Shown here: positions 16,786-25,740 of the stretch, piece after piece | Layout of the letters: each line of letters starts with the position of its first letter | How positions within the stretch are numbered: position 1 is the first letter of the stretch | From: DASQPR01 sp963724705 | Lineage (GTDB): Bacteria > Actinomycetota > Actinomycetes > Mycobacteriales > Micromonosporaceae | Direction: 5' to 3' | Assembly: GCA_963724705.1 (NCBI GenBank) | Contig: CAVRVS010000005.1 | Location: 310,001-374,000 of the forward strand | DNA: 64,000 nt | The notes under the pieces: model-generated | Seen by the model: only the letters and a program-made list of their open reading frames with translations | What the model was told of the DNA's origin: nothing | The model's database searches: none | Program-made: the position numbers and the translations under genes

Positions 16786-18959
16786 GCGGCGCCGTCCGCG
16801 AGCAATGCCGCCGACGTGGCCACCGGTGGCAATCCGGCCACCGGCACCGCTGCCGGGTCGGGTGCTGGCTCGACTAGCGGGTCGGATGCCGGCTCGGCTG
16901 AAGGGTTGGCCGCCGGGTCGGCGGCCGGCAATGGCAATGTCGCCGTGACCGTCGTGCCAGAGTCGGTGCCGGCGATGTCCAGCGCACCGCCGAGTTCCTC
17001 GGCTCGCTCGCGCATCGTGGCCAGGCCGTTCCCGCGTCGCGGATGCGCGTCGACGGTCGCGGATTGCGCTGTGGGCGCGTCGATTCCGCGGCCGTCGTCG
17101 GCGACCCGGAGCACCAACGAGCGCTCGGCGACCGTGATAGCGACGTGACACTGTGACGCGGCGGCGTGCTTGACGGCGTTGGTCACCGCCTCGCATGCGA
17201 TGCGGTAGACCGCGACCTCGACGGCCGCCGGCACCGCCGGGATCTCCGGGTCGACCGCGATCTCGACTTCAGTACCGCTGGCCGAGGCCAGCCGGTTGAC
17301 CGCCTGGGCTACGGCGGCGGCGAGCCCGAGTTCGTCGATCGCCGGTGGGCGCAGACCTTCGACGAGTCGCCGTACGTCTTCGACTGTGTGCCGGATGTCG
17401 TCCCGCAGCACCAACAGGTCTCGCGCCGCCATCGTCGGATCTTCCGGTATCAGCGCCCGGGCGTTGTCGACCTTCAACATGAGCCCGGCGAGCGCGGGGC
17501 CAAGGCCGTCGTGCAGATCCCGGCGCAGCCGCCGCCGTTCTTCTTCGCGCGCAAGCACGAGACGTTCACGCGCATGTCGCAGGTCATCGGTGAGTGCCCG
17601 CGCGTGCATCAGCACAGCCACCTGGGCCGCGAGGTCGTCGAGCACGCGCCGGTCGGCCGGCCGGAGTGCCGTCGCCGGTTCGGTGTAGAGGAGATCGCCG
17701 GCCCGCCGCCCGTACACGGTCAGCGGGACCAGGGTCGGCGCCGCGCCTGGCGCGCCCGCCACGATGCGACCGGCCGGATCGCGCAGTGCCACCCCGGACA
17801 GGCCGAGCGTCGCGTGCAGCTCGGTCACCACGGTCGACAGGACACTGGAAGCATCCGTGGCGTACGAGATGCGAGGACTCAGACCGGCCAGCACGTCGTA
17901 CGGCTGCCGCCAGCCTCCGTACGTGATGCGATTGGCGGCGTCGTGCAATGCGTGGCGCAGCGGTGCGAACGTGACGGCGACGACGCCCGCGCCGAGCCAC
18001 GGCAGCCAGTGCGCCCCGGTGTCGCCCAGCAGCGCGCCGGTGCCGGCGACGACGAGCAGATAGATGCCGACGATCGCCGCGGACAGCGTGATCCAGACCA
18101 GCGAACGGTTCGCAACGGTCGCCATGTCGAAGAGGCCGCCGGTCAGGATGGCCACGGCCACCGCGATGGGCACCGGCACGACGGCGACGGCGAACACCCA
18201 CGGATCCGCACCGAAACCGAACGCGGTCGGCACCACGATGACCGGCAGGGCGGCACCGGCCGCGAACGTCAGCAGTTGCCGTCGGATCGGCGTCGTGCCG
18301 GTGCGCCAGCGCGATATCAACGCCGCCACGCCACCGGCGATCGTCGCGATCATCAGCGGTAGAGACACGGTCGACACGGCATCGCCGAATCCGGCCAGAG
18401 CGCCCGGCAGCGCGATCGGGTTGTGCCATCCGGCCGCCCGCAACTCCGTGTTCTCGACGTCGGTCGCGAGCGCGGTGCCGACGAACGAGGCGGCGACCGC
18501 CGCCAGCGCCGTCCAGGCGAGCCATCGCCAGCGCGATCCGGGCAACCGGCCATCGGGAAACACCACCGGTACGGCGATCGCCGCGCCGAGCCAACCGGCC
18601 GCGCGGACTGGTCCGCCGACCACTGCGAAGGCACTGGCCGCTGGGACGGACCCGGGCGCCGTCACGATCCCGCGGACACCGGTGTCGAAGAGTCCTTCTC
18701 CGACGCCCCAGGCGCACGCGGTCGCCGTGATCAGCCAGCCGACCCGGTTGCCGGGCCGGGCCAACGTGACTACGCAACCGGTCAGCGCAATGAGAGCAAT
18801 GGTGACGGCGAGCGCGACGGCGGACACGTGGTCGGCGGTTCCGCCGGCGCTCGCCCACACGGCTAGCGCTGCACCCGCGATTGCCAGGCCGACCGCCGCG
18901 ATCGGAATCGCGGCGGTCGGTCCCTGTCTGCGGCTGCCTGGCCTCGGGTCGTCCGGCAT
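16782..18959 (-). CDS. Membrane sensor histidine kinase (NarL/DesK-type HisKA_3)
   Basis: 725 aa. About ten transmembrane helices fill the first 340 residues, then a GAF-like cytosolic domain (about 355-450). The HisKA_3 dimerisation helix contains RRDLHDGLGPALAGL with phosphorylatable H483. The ATPase domain shows CEAVTNAVKHA (N box), VADDGRGI (G1) and NGLATMRERAEELGG. A Pro/Ala-rich tail of roughly 40 residues with an xxPx rhythm follows. It overlaps the response regulator gene by 4 nt. Signal unknown. Confidence 0.9.
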   Translation of the reverse strand: MPDDPRPGSRRQGPTAAIPIAAVGLAIAGAALAVWASAGGTADHVSAVALAVTIALIALTGCVVTLARPGNRVGWLITATACAWGVGEGLFDTGVRGIVTAPGSVPAASAFAVVGGPVRAAGWLGAAIAVPVVFPDGRLPGSRWRWLAWTALAAVAASFVGTALATDVENTELRAAGWHNPIALPGALAGFGDAVSTVSLPLMIATIAGGVAALISRWRTGTTPIRRQLLTFAAGAALPVIVVPTAFGFGADPWVFAVAVVPVPIAVAVAILTGGLFDMATVANRSLVWITLSAAIVGIYLLVVAGTGALLGDTGAHWLPWLGAGVVAVTFAPLRHALHDAANRITYGGWRQPYDVLAGLSPRISYATDASSVLSTVVTELHATLGLSGVALRDPAGRIVAGAPGAAPTLVPLTVYGRRAGDLLYTEPATALRPADRRVLDDLAAQVAVLMHARALTDDLRHARERLVLAREEERRRLRRDLHDGLGPALAGLMLKVDNARALIPEDPTMAARDLLVLRDDIRHTVEDVRRLVEGLRPPAIDELGLAAAVAQAVNRLASASGTEVEIAVDPEIPAVPAAVEVAVYRIACEAVTNAVKHAAASQCHVAITVAERSLVLRVADDGRGIDAPTAQSATVDAHPRRGNGLATMRERAEELGGALDIAGTDSGTTVTATLPLPAADPAANPSAEPASDPLVEPAPDPAAVPVAGLPPVATSAALLADGAA

Positions 18960-19000
18960 GACGCATATGGTGCCAGCGCTCGGCCCGGAAGCCGAGCCCC

Positions 19001-19672
19001 TCACGCGACGTCAGCTGCGAGAAGGCGATTGGGCGCTCCGGATGGAGCGTTGCGACGGCCCCGTACCAACATGACGGCAAGTACCACGACCCAGCCGAGG
19101 AGGACGACGGTCGCGAAGTTGAGCGTCGCCGAACCGGTCGCACCGATGACCCCCACGATTCCGGCGGCCACGCTCAGCCAACCGAACCAGCGTGCCAGGG
19201 CGCCGCCGGCGAGGGCGGCTCCGCCAATGCCGACCGCGCACACGCCAAGAGAGGCGATGGCTACAAAATCGGCGAACTTGCCGACGTACGTGATTCCGGC
19301 GACCAGATCCGGTGAGTAACCGTGCTTGGCGCCGTAGAACGCGGCCCCCGTCGTCGCGAATGCCCCACCGATCGTGACGGCAGTCGCGAGCGTGCCGGCG
19401 GCCACGCCCAGGCTGGCCAACCAACCGGCGGTCTCGGTGGTGCCACGCACCAGGCGACCGACGAGTGTCACGGCCGCGAGGAATACCAGCCAGGCGATCA
19501 GGGCGATGAAGCCGCCCACGAACATGGTGGATGTCGAGACCCCGGCGAACGTTGTCACGATCGACGTTGGACGGGCACCGTACGTCGGCGACTTCATTTG
19601 CGAGTAGCCGGCGAGCAGCAGGACGACGTGGGCGAGGCAGAGGGTGCCGGCGATGCGCCAGAGGCGGTTCAT
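19001..19672 (-). CDS. DUF4386-like multi-pass membrane protein
   Basis: 223 aa, six hydrophobic segments (for example LAHVVLLLAGYSQ; FVGGFIALIAWLVFLAAVTL; WFGWLSVAAGIVGVIGATG; FATVVLLGWVVVLAVMLV). The short N-terminal arginine-rich start and a polar loop after helix 1 (MKSPTYGARPTSIVTTF) resemble DUF4386 proteins. It ends 41 bp before the start of the histidine kinase on the same strand, so it may be the first gene of that operon. Function unknown. Confidence 0.7.
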   Translation of the reverse strand: MNRLWRIAGTLCLAHVVLLLAGYSQMKSPTYGARPTSIVTTFAGVSTSTMFVGGFIALIAWLVFLAAVTLVGRLVRGTTETAGWLASLGVAAGTLATAVTIGGAFATTGAAFYGAKHGYSPDLVAGITYVGKFADFVAIASLGVCAVGIGGAALAGGALARWFGWLSVAAGIVGVIGATGSATLNFATVVLLGWVVVLAVMLVRGRRNAPSGAPNRLLAADVA

Positions 19673-19799
19673 GGTGTGCTCCTTCGCTGAGGTGAGCCGA
19701 TGCGGTCAGCCTCGGGCACAGCCGTTCCCGACCGGCAGAGCACAGATCCCATGCCGTTATGGGAAGGCGGGACACGCTCCGGCGGCCACCGCGTGCTCG

Positions 19800-20020
19800 C
19801 GCCACCGGTTGATTGTGTGACGTGGACGGCCGACATCGCCCAGCAGTCACACGGCGGCAGCGGATCGAGCGGCACCACGCCAGCGATCCCGCGCTTCATC
19901 CGGCTCGACTTCGCGTACGTCACCCGCGCCGTGCTCTACACGATGGCCGGCATCATGGCGCTCGCCGCGCCCGTCGCCATTCTCGCGGCACGCCGTACCC
20001 GATTGCCAGTCAGATGCCGC
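19800..20020 (+). pseudogene. MFS-transporter C-terminal remnant (tentative)
   Basis: A plus-strand frame reads IPRFIRLDFAYVTRAVLY followed by TMAGIMALAAPVAILAARR, which resembles the last transmembrane helix of DHA2-type MFS exporters. There is no matching upstream gene, start or nearby stop; the frame continues into DNA antisense to the F420 oxidoreductase. The rest of the 19673-20062 gap shows no gene. Confidence 0.35.
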
Positions 20021-20062
20021 GGTGCGTGCGATGCGGCCTCAGCGCACGCACCGCGGTGTCCA

Positions 20063-20905
20063 TCACCGCAAGGGTTCGAGCGCCGCAGCCAGTGGTTCGA
20101 GGATGGCCGGCGTATGCGGCACCGGCAGCACGACGATCCCGAGGTCAACACCGACCGCGGCGAGCGCGGCGGCCCGCTCGGCCACCAGTTGCGGGTCGCC
20201 GTCCGGACCGAACCGCACGTGGCTCGAGATCAGGATCTCCTTCGGATCGCGGCCGACCGCCTCGCAGTGCGCGTAGAGGACGTCCCGCTTGTGCGGGAAC
20301 TCGTCCGGAGCCGAGCTGCCACCGAAGTTCCAGTGCTGGGCGAAGCGTGCAACGGTCCGCAGCGTGCGCTTCTCGCCGCTGCCGCCGATGACGATGGGTG
20401 GATGCGGCCGCTGTGGTCCCTTGGGCTCGTTGCGGGCGCCGGACAGCTGGTAGAACTTGCCGTCGAAGTCGGTGGTCTCGTCGCGCAGCAGACCGACGAG
20501 CACCTCGCAGGCCTCCTCGAAGCGGTCACTTCGCTCGCGGGGCGTGCCGAGCTCGATGCCGTACGCGCCGGATTCCTGCTCGTTCCAGCCGGCGCCGATG
20601 CCGAGTTCGAGCCGACCGCCGGAAATGATGTCGAGCGTCGAGGCCATGTTGGCGAGCACGGCCGGGTGTCGATAGTGGATGCCGGTGACCATATTGCCGA
20701 TCCGGATCCGCTGCGTCGCTTGGGCCAATGCCGTCAACGTGAGCCAGCCTTCGAGGCACGGCCCGTCGGTGTCGCCGACGATCGGATAGAAGTGGTCGAA
20801 CGTCCAACCCGACTCGAAGATGTCGATGTCGTCGGCGGCCTTCCACACGGCCAGCATGTCGGCCCATGTCGTGTGCTGGGGCGAGGTCTTGAAAGCAAAT
20901 CGCAT
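20063..20905 (-). CDS. LLM-class F420-dependent oxidoreductase
   Basis: 280 aa from ATG 20905. Luciferase-like TIM barrel: FESGWTFDHFYP near residue 34, IRIGNMVTGIHYRHPAVLAN, DIISGGRLELGIGAGWNEQE, and PHPPIVIGGSGEKRTL. These are the standard landmarks of actinobacterial F420 enzymes of the Rv/MSMEG type. Substrate unknown. It stands alone upstream of the glycan locus and is divergent from wbpD. Confidence 0.88.
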   Translation of the reverse strand: MRFAFKTSPQHTTWADMLAVWKAADDIDIFESGWTFDHFYPIVGDTDGPCLEGWLTLTALAQATQRIRIGNMVTGIHYRHPAVLANMASTLDIISGGRLELGIGAGWNEQESGAYGIELGTPRERSDRFEEACEVLVGLLRDETTDFDGKFYQLSGARNEPKGPQRPHPPIVIGGSGEKRTLRTVARFAQHWNFGGSSAPDEFPHKRDVLYAHCEAVGRDPKEILISSHVRFGPDGDPQLVAERAAALAAVGVDLGIVVLPVPHTPAILEPLAAALEPLR

Positions 20906-21043
20906 GGTCCGAACACTATCGCCGCGCGTGTCGTCGCGGTCCGCGAGCATTTCGCCCATTCCACGGTACGGGCATGCCGTCGACCCGGAAACCGGGCGGC
21001 AGCGAGCTTTGCGGGTGTCGGCATCGTCGCGACGGTCGGCGGC

Positions 21044-21049
21044 TATAGT
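21044..21049 (+). promoter_or_regulatory. Candidate -10 box for wbpD
   Basis: TATAGT lies 55 nt before ATG 21105, which itself has a GAGAAG Shine-Dalgarno, so this would be a leadered transcript. The -35 is not obvious. Confidence 0.35.
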
Positions 21050-21104
21050 CGGCTCGGCTCGTCAACCGGCGCGCTACCGACGAAACAGCGGGTGAGAAGA
21101 ACCG

Positions 21105-21641
21105 ATGACCGATAGCACCGCGGCCGAGCCCGTGTTCGTCCATCCGACCGCCGATGTCGAAGACGGCGCCGTGGTCGGTCCGGGCACCAAGGTCTGGCAC
21201 CTGGCGCACATCCGGTCGTCGGCGACGGTCGGCGCTGGCTGCGTCATCGGCCGCAACGTCTATGTCGACGCGCATGCGGTGGTCGGCGATCGAGTCAAGA
21301 TTCAGAACAACGTATCGGTCTACCAGGGCGTCACTGTCGAAGACGAGGTTTTCGTCGGACCGTGCGCCGTGTTCACGAACGATCTGCGGCCGCGGGCGCA
21401 GAACCCCGACTGGAAGATCACCCCGACCCTGGTCCGCCACGGTGCCTCCATCGGCGCCAACGCGACCATCGTCTGTGGGGTCGAGATCGGGCCGTACGCC
21501 ATGATCGCGGCCGGATCGGTGGTCACGAAGGACGTCGCGGCCAACCAACTCGTGGCGGGCAATCCGGCGCGCCCGCTGGGTTGGGTCGACGAGCAGGGAA
21601 ACGTCATCTCACGCGACGCCCAGCGCCCGATCGACCTCTAA
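21105..21641 (+). CDS. wbpD: UDP-3-amino-glucuronate N-acetyltransferase (WbpD/WlbB-like)
   Basis: 178 aa left-handed beta-helix protein with hexapeptide repeats from about residue 10 to 150 (VHPTADVEDGAVVGPGTKVW; GCVIGRNVYVDAHAVVGD; GANATIVCGVEIGPYAMIAA). The loop FTNDLRPRAQNPDWK, with the catalytic-loop Asn-Asp-X-X-P-R pattern, is typical of WbpD/WlbB enzymes. Known reaction: acetyl-CoA-dependent N-acetylation of UDP-GlcNAc3NA to UDP-GlcNAc(3NAc)A, the last step of the set formed with WbpA, WbpB and WbpE genes elsewhere in this locus. Confidence 0.85.
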   Translation: MTDSTAAEPVFVHPTADVEDGAVVGPGTKVWHLAHIRSSATVGAGCVIGRNVYVDAHAVVGDRVKIQNNVSVYQGVTVEDEVFVGPCAVFTNDLRPRAQNPDWKITPTLVRHGASIGANATIVCGVEIGPYAMIAAGSVVTKDVAANQLVAGNPARPLGWVDEQGNVISRDAQRPIDL

Positions 21642-21734
21642 GCATCTGCGTTCTCCGGCAACGTCGGCTGCTGCCCGTTGGCTTCGCCGACGCTGGCGCC
21701 GTTGCGGCGATCGAGCCGTCGCGTAGATCGATAG

Positions 21735-23468
21735 CTATTGGGGCGATCGGGTTGTCGCCGCCGGCGTCAGCGGCTGAGTCGGCGTCGACACAGGCGTCGC
21801 GGCCGCCGATGACACCGCGGCGGTGGACGCCGCGACGTTCGGCAGCGGCCTGACTCCGCGATCGTTGGCGAGCAGTCGCTCGCGGATCCGGCGCACCAAC
21901 CGGCGCAGCGTGACCGGGATGGCGTCGATCGCCAGCTCTCCGTCGGTACGTCGGGTCGGTCGGATCACGTACGCCGTCGGGCCGGCGAAGGTGAGGCGCT
22001 CGCCGCCGGTCACCGTACGGGGCATGCGGATCGGAACCGGTGACGTCACCGCACCCGGGCCGGCCGCGATGTATACGTCCTGGCTGTCGGCCCACCGGGG
22101 GCGATGGGCGAGGAGACCGCGCACGGACAGGTCGGCTTGGATCGTGGACCCGCCGGGATGGGCTCGTACGGTCACCGGTGTGCGGGTGCGGCCGGCCACG
22201 AGGTGGAGATCGGCGGCCGTGACGGTGGCCGGTGGGTGGGGGCTGTGGGCGGTGACGGTCAGGGTGCTCCGGCCGTGGTCCCGTCGCCAGGTCAGGTCGG
22301 CCAGCGTGAGGTGGTGGGCGATGGTGTGGGTGGGTGAGTCGGTGACCAGGTACCAGGGGTCGGGGAAGTGGGGTGTTTGGCGGAAGCCGGGGTAGGTGGC
22401 GTAGAGCCGGCCGCCGTGGGGGTGGTGGTCGAGGTGTAGGGGTGGGGGTTGGTGGGTGCTGTTGTGGCCGATGAGGGTGCGTAGGTGGTCGTGGTGGTGG
22501 TGTTGGGCTAGGCGCAGGCGTAGGCGGCGGTTGACGTCGAGGCGTTCGGCGATGGGGTCGGTGAGGTATTGGTCGGCCAGGGTGGCGATGCCGGCGGCGA
22601 CCTCGTGTTGGGTGGCCGAATCGAGGGTCAGGAAGTCGGGGCGGGTGAGTTTGGAGAGTTCGGAGGCGAAGCTGCGGTGCAGGATGGCGTCGCGGCGGGG
22701 TCCGGGTGGCAGCAGGTTGGCGGTGGCGGCCATGATCGCTGCGGTGCAGGCCAGCCGCTGCCGGTGGCTGGCGCGGTAGGTGATGTTGGCGGCGTCGTGG
22801 CGGCGTACGGCGTAGTAGTAGTCGTAGTCGGCCAACACGCTGATTTTGGCCGCGTGGACGCAGGCGGCGACGGTAAAGGGCTGGTCGGAGCCGAACGGCA
22901 AGGATTCCGGGAAGGCGATGCCGTGCTCGAGTAGCAGGCTACGGCGAAACAGTTTCGTGTTCGACATGGCAAACGGCAACGCCGAGGTGTACAGGTCCAC
23001 ATCCGGATCGGTCCGGGCGAAGATCGCCTGCGGCACGAACCGGCCGTTACAGCCGACCATCCGACCGGCCACCACATCCGAGCCGTACTCGTCGCCGGCG
23101 GCGACCAGCCGCGCCAACGCTTGGCGGCCCAGATAATCATCGGCGCCCAGGAAAAACACATACCGGCCGGTCGCCAACCGCAACCCCCGATTCGACGGCC
23201 CGGCCGGCCCACCCGAATTCGGCTGATGAATCACCGTAAACACATCCGGGAACCGGCGCACGAACCGGTCCAACACCACACCACTACCATCGGTCGACCC
23301 ATCATCGACCGCGATAACCTCCAACCGCGACCGACCAATACTCTGCCGCACCAACGACATCAAACACCGCGTCAAATACGGCATCGTGTTGTAGACCGCG
23401 ACGATCACGGTCACGTCGGGAACTTGCGGGATGGTGTCGGGCGTGCGGCTCATGGTCGCAGCTCGCAT
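21735..23468 (-). CDS. Glycosyltransferase family 2 with long C-terminal region
   Basis: 577 aa from ATG 23468, which has GGAGG 8 nt upstream. GT-A fold: VTVIVAVYNTMPYLTRCL, VIAVDDGSTDGSG, HQPNSGGPAGPSNRG, and the DXD-type metal site in FLGADDYLG. After about residue 280 comes a beta-rich domain and a Ser/Thr/Pro/Ala tail. It is a paralogue of the GT2 at 34319. Codon use is split: the first third of the coding strand is G/T-rich at wobble positions, the middle/later part (about 22800 to 22260) C/A-rich with CAA, CTA and CCA codons. This mosaicism suggests recombination. Confidence 0.88.
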   Translation of the reverse strand: MRAATMSRTPDTIPQVPDVTVIVAVYNTMPYLTRCLMSLVRQSIGRSRLEVIAVDDGSTDGSGVVLDRFVRRFPDVFTVIHQPNSGGPAGPSNRGLRLATGRYVFFLGADDYLGRQALARLVAAGDEYGSDVVAGRMVGCNGRFVPQAIFARTDPDVDLYTSALPFAMSNTKLFRRSLLLEHGIAFPESLPFGSDQPFTVAACVHAAKISVLADYDYYYAVRRHDAANITYRASHRQRLACTAAIMAATANLLPPGPRRDAILHRSFASELSKLTRPDFLTLDSATQHEVAAGIATLADQYLTDPIAERLDVNRRLRLRLAQHHHHDHLRTLIGHNSTHQPPPLHLDHHPHGGRLYATYPGFRQTPHFPDPWYLVTDSPTHTIAHHLTLADLTWRRDHGRSTLTVTAHSPHPPATVTAADLHLVAGRTRTPVTVRAHPGGSTIQADLSVRGLLAHRPRWADSQDVYIAAGPGAVTSPVPIRMPRTVTGGERLTFAGPTAYVIRPTRRTDGELAIDAIPVTLRRLVRRIRERLLANDRGVRPLPNVAASTAAVSSAAATPVSTPTQPLTPAATTRSPQ

Positions 23469-23690
23469 GCGGATGCCTCCGTGTGGCCAGCGCGTCGAGT
23501 GAGCTGGCTACCGGCAATCGAAGACAGTGCGGGTGTCGGCGGCTCGACCGAAAAGCGAACAGACGGCGGCGGCCAGATGGTGGTTTCCGGAACTCCGTAA
23601 CGCCTCGGAAACACGCAGCTGATCTCGTTTGGGCGGCGACGGCCGTTCCGCAGCCGTCCGAGCAGGCCGAACGGCCGCGGAAAGCACCGA

Positions 23691-23721
23691 CCGCGCGTGT
23701 CCACGATGTGGAAACGCGCGG
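23691..23721 (-). terminator. Hairpin terminator of wzm-wzt operon
   Basis: CCGCGCGT (23691-23698) pairs with ACGCGCGG (23714-23721) and TCCAC (23700-23704) with GTGGA (23708-23712). That gives a 13-bp stem with one mismatch and a 3-nt loop, 20 bp past the wzt stop. Confidence 0.6.
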
Positions 23722-23740
23722 CCGGCCGAGATGTTGCGGG

Positions 23741-24640
23741 TTAACGAGCCATGAATTCTTCGTACGCCGCGACGACTTCGTCGGTCGGTCCGTCCATCCG
23801 GATCAGGCCGCGTTCGAGCCAGATCGATCGTTCGCACACCTCTTGAATCGTGCCGACCGCGTGGCTCACGAGGAAGATGGTGCCGGCGCCGGCGAGCAGC
23901 TCCCGGACCCGCTCCTCGCTGCGCCGCCGGAACCGGGCGTCGCCGGTGGCCAGCGCCTCGTCGACGAGCATGACGTCGTGCATTTTCGCCGCGGCGATGG
24001 CAAACCGCAGGCGCGCCGACATACCCGACGAGTACGTGCTCATCGGCAGTTCGCCGAAGTTGTCTCCGTGCTCGTTGATGCCGGAGAACTCGATGATGCC
24101 GGGCATCAGCTCCTGAGCCTTTTGCCGGCTCATGCCCATGGCAAGAAGGCCGATGATGACGTTCTGCTCGCCGGACAGGTCGGGCAGCAGCGCCGCGTTC
24201 GCGCCGAGCAGCGACGGCTGACCCATGGTGTAGATCGCGCCCTGGTTGACCCCCAGCAGTCCGGCGATCGCGCGGAGCAATGTCGACTTTCCGGAACCAT
24301 TGCTGCCGATGAGACCGATGGCTTCGCCCTGATAGGCCGTGAAGCTCACGCCCTTGACGGCCTTGACTTCGCGGATCGTGGGGCCCGACTTTTGCCGGGA
24401 CAGCATGCGCTTGAGGGCGACCGCGGGCATCGTGTTCATCGTCTTGCCACCGCCGATGATGCGGTACGTGATGTGCACGTTGTCGACGATCACGGTCGGC
24501 GCACCGAGTTCACGCCGGGGCCGGCGAGGCTCGACGGCCAGCGGCTCGACGTCCACCGGCCCAAGCGGCGTCACGTCCGCCTGACCCGGCGCCGGATCGC
24601 CCTGATACATCAGTTCGGACTGCCACATCAGGTCAGCCAC
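23741..24640 (-). CDS. Polysaccharide ABC transporter, ATP-binding protein (Wzt/TagH type)
   Basis: 299 aa. Start set at GTG 24640 because GAGGAG lies 7 nt upstream; this overlaps the permease stop by 8 nt. After a 60-residue N-terminal extension come Walker A (GLIGSNGSGKSTLLRAIAG), a Wzt-type signature (YSSGMSARLRFAIA), Walker B (VMLVDEALATGD) and the switch His (LVSHAVG). The protein ends right after the nucleotide-binding domain, so it lacks the carbohydrate-binding tail of O-antigen Wzt. Known role: powers export of lipid-linked glycan across the membrane. Confidence 0.88.
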   Translation of the reverse strand: MADLMWQSELMYQGDPAPGQADVTPLGPVDVEPLAVEPRRPRRELGAPTVIVDNVHITYRIIGGGKTMNTMPAVALKRMLSRQKSGPTIREVKAVKGVSFTAYQGEAIGLIGSNGSGKSTLLRAIAGLLGVNQGAIYTMGQPSLLGANAALLPDLSGEQNVIIGLLAMGMSRQKAQELMPGIIEFSGINEHGDNFGELPMSTYSSGMSARLRFAIAAAKMHDVMLVDEALATGDARFRRRSEERVRELLAGAGTIFLVSHAVGTIQEVCERSIWLERGLIRMDGPTDEVVAAYEEFMAR

Positions 24641-25559
24641 GGCCGTACTCCTCTTCGCCGCGCCAGAAGTACACGTACCCGAGGAGCAACATGCCAACAC
24701 CCCACAACAGAGCAATGATCCACGTGGTCAGCGGCGGAAACAGCCAAATGTCGGCCTTGAGATCCTCCGGCTTGCGGAGGAGCGCATGGCGCATGATTTC
24801 GATGTAGACGACGGCTGGATTCAATTTGGCCAGGACCGCCAGGGGACCGGGCAAGTTCGCGTCGAACTTCGTCACGCTGTAGAGCACGCCGGACATGTAC
24901 ATCCACGTGCGTGTGACGAACGGTAGAAGTTGCTTCAGGTCGGTGAGTTTGTTACCGATGCGGGCCATGACGAAGCCGAGGCCCACATTGAACATGAGCA
25001 TCAACACGACCACCGGCGGGATCATCAGCCATGTCCAGGAGACCGGTTCACCACTGGCGAGTGCGATTAACAGGAGAACCACGAGGGCGGCGAGAAAGTT
25101 CTGCAACTGCGTCCACGTGGTGGCGAGCGAGACCGTCGCCCGGGGGAAATGCAGCGCTCGGATCATGGTGATGTTCTTGGTCACCGCGGCCACGCCCTGC
25201 GTCGCCGACTGTGCCATAAAGCCGAACGTGAAGACGCCGATGCACAGGTACGCGATGAAGTTCGGCACGCCGCGGCCGGTATTGATGATGATGCCGAAGA
25301 TCAGGTAGTAGACCGCCGCGTTGGACAGCGGGGTCAGGACCTGCCAGAGGCGGCCGAGCTTCGACTTGCTGAACGAGGCCGAGATGATCGACGACGCGTA
25401 CGTCGCGATGAAGTTCCGGTACGACCACAATTGGTGCGTGTAGCGCACGAGGTTCGGCCGGGCGCCGGCGACGGCGAGCCCATGCCGGGCGGCGAGTTCC
25501 GCTCCGGTGAGCCCCGTATCTGGCCCAGCGGTGGCTGTGCTGACCAACTCGGCTCCCAT
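24633..25559 (-). CDS. Polysaccharide ABC transporter permease (Wzm/TagG type)
   Basis: 308 aa from ATG 25559 (GGAAG 6 nt upstream; TTG 25565 also possible). An amphipathic N-terminal region (YRNFIATYASSIISASFSKS, then KLGRLWQVLTPL) precedes six helices, as in ABC-2 family exporters such as TagG/Wzm. Typical segments include AVYYLIFGIIINTGRG and the LNPAVVYIEIMRHALL motif near the C-terminus. Coupled to the ATPase gene. Together they would export the polymer made by the locus. Confidence 0.88.
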   Translation of the reverse strand: MGAELVSTATAGPDTGLTGAELAARHGLAVAGARPNLVRYTHQLWSYRNFIATYASSIISASFSKSKLGRLWQVLTPLSNAAVYYLIFGIIINTGRGVPNFIAYLCIGVFTFGFMAQSATQGVAAVTKNITMIRALHFPRATVSLATTWTQLQNFLAALVVLLLIALASGEPVSWTWLMIPPVVVLMLMFNVGLGFVMARIGNKLTDLKQLLPFVTRTWMYMSGVLYSVTKFDANLPGPLAVLAKLNPAVVYIEIMRHALLRKPEDLKADIWLFPPLTTWIIALLWGVGMLLLGYVYFWRGEEEYGRG

Positions 25560-25740
25560 CCCCAACTTCCAGAATGATGTGATGGCTACGGCGGCGTGAA
25601 GGCCGTCACCACCATCCTCGGTAACGTTCGGCGACCAGCCAACATTCGCGGCAATGAAACGCCACCGTATCGTCGCTACAGCACTGTAGTCCCGGACACG
25701 TCGCTACGCAACCGGATCGTCGTTGTGTTACCGTGCCTTT

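Noticed and set aside
21653..21700. Terminator hairpin between wbpD and the converging GT2
   Set aside because: GTCGGC/GCCGAC can pair, but the 6-bp stem with a 17-nt loop is too weak to call.
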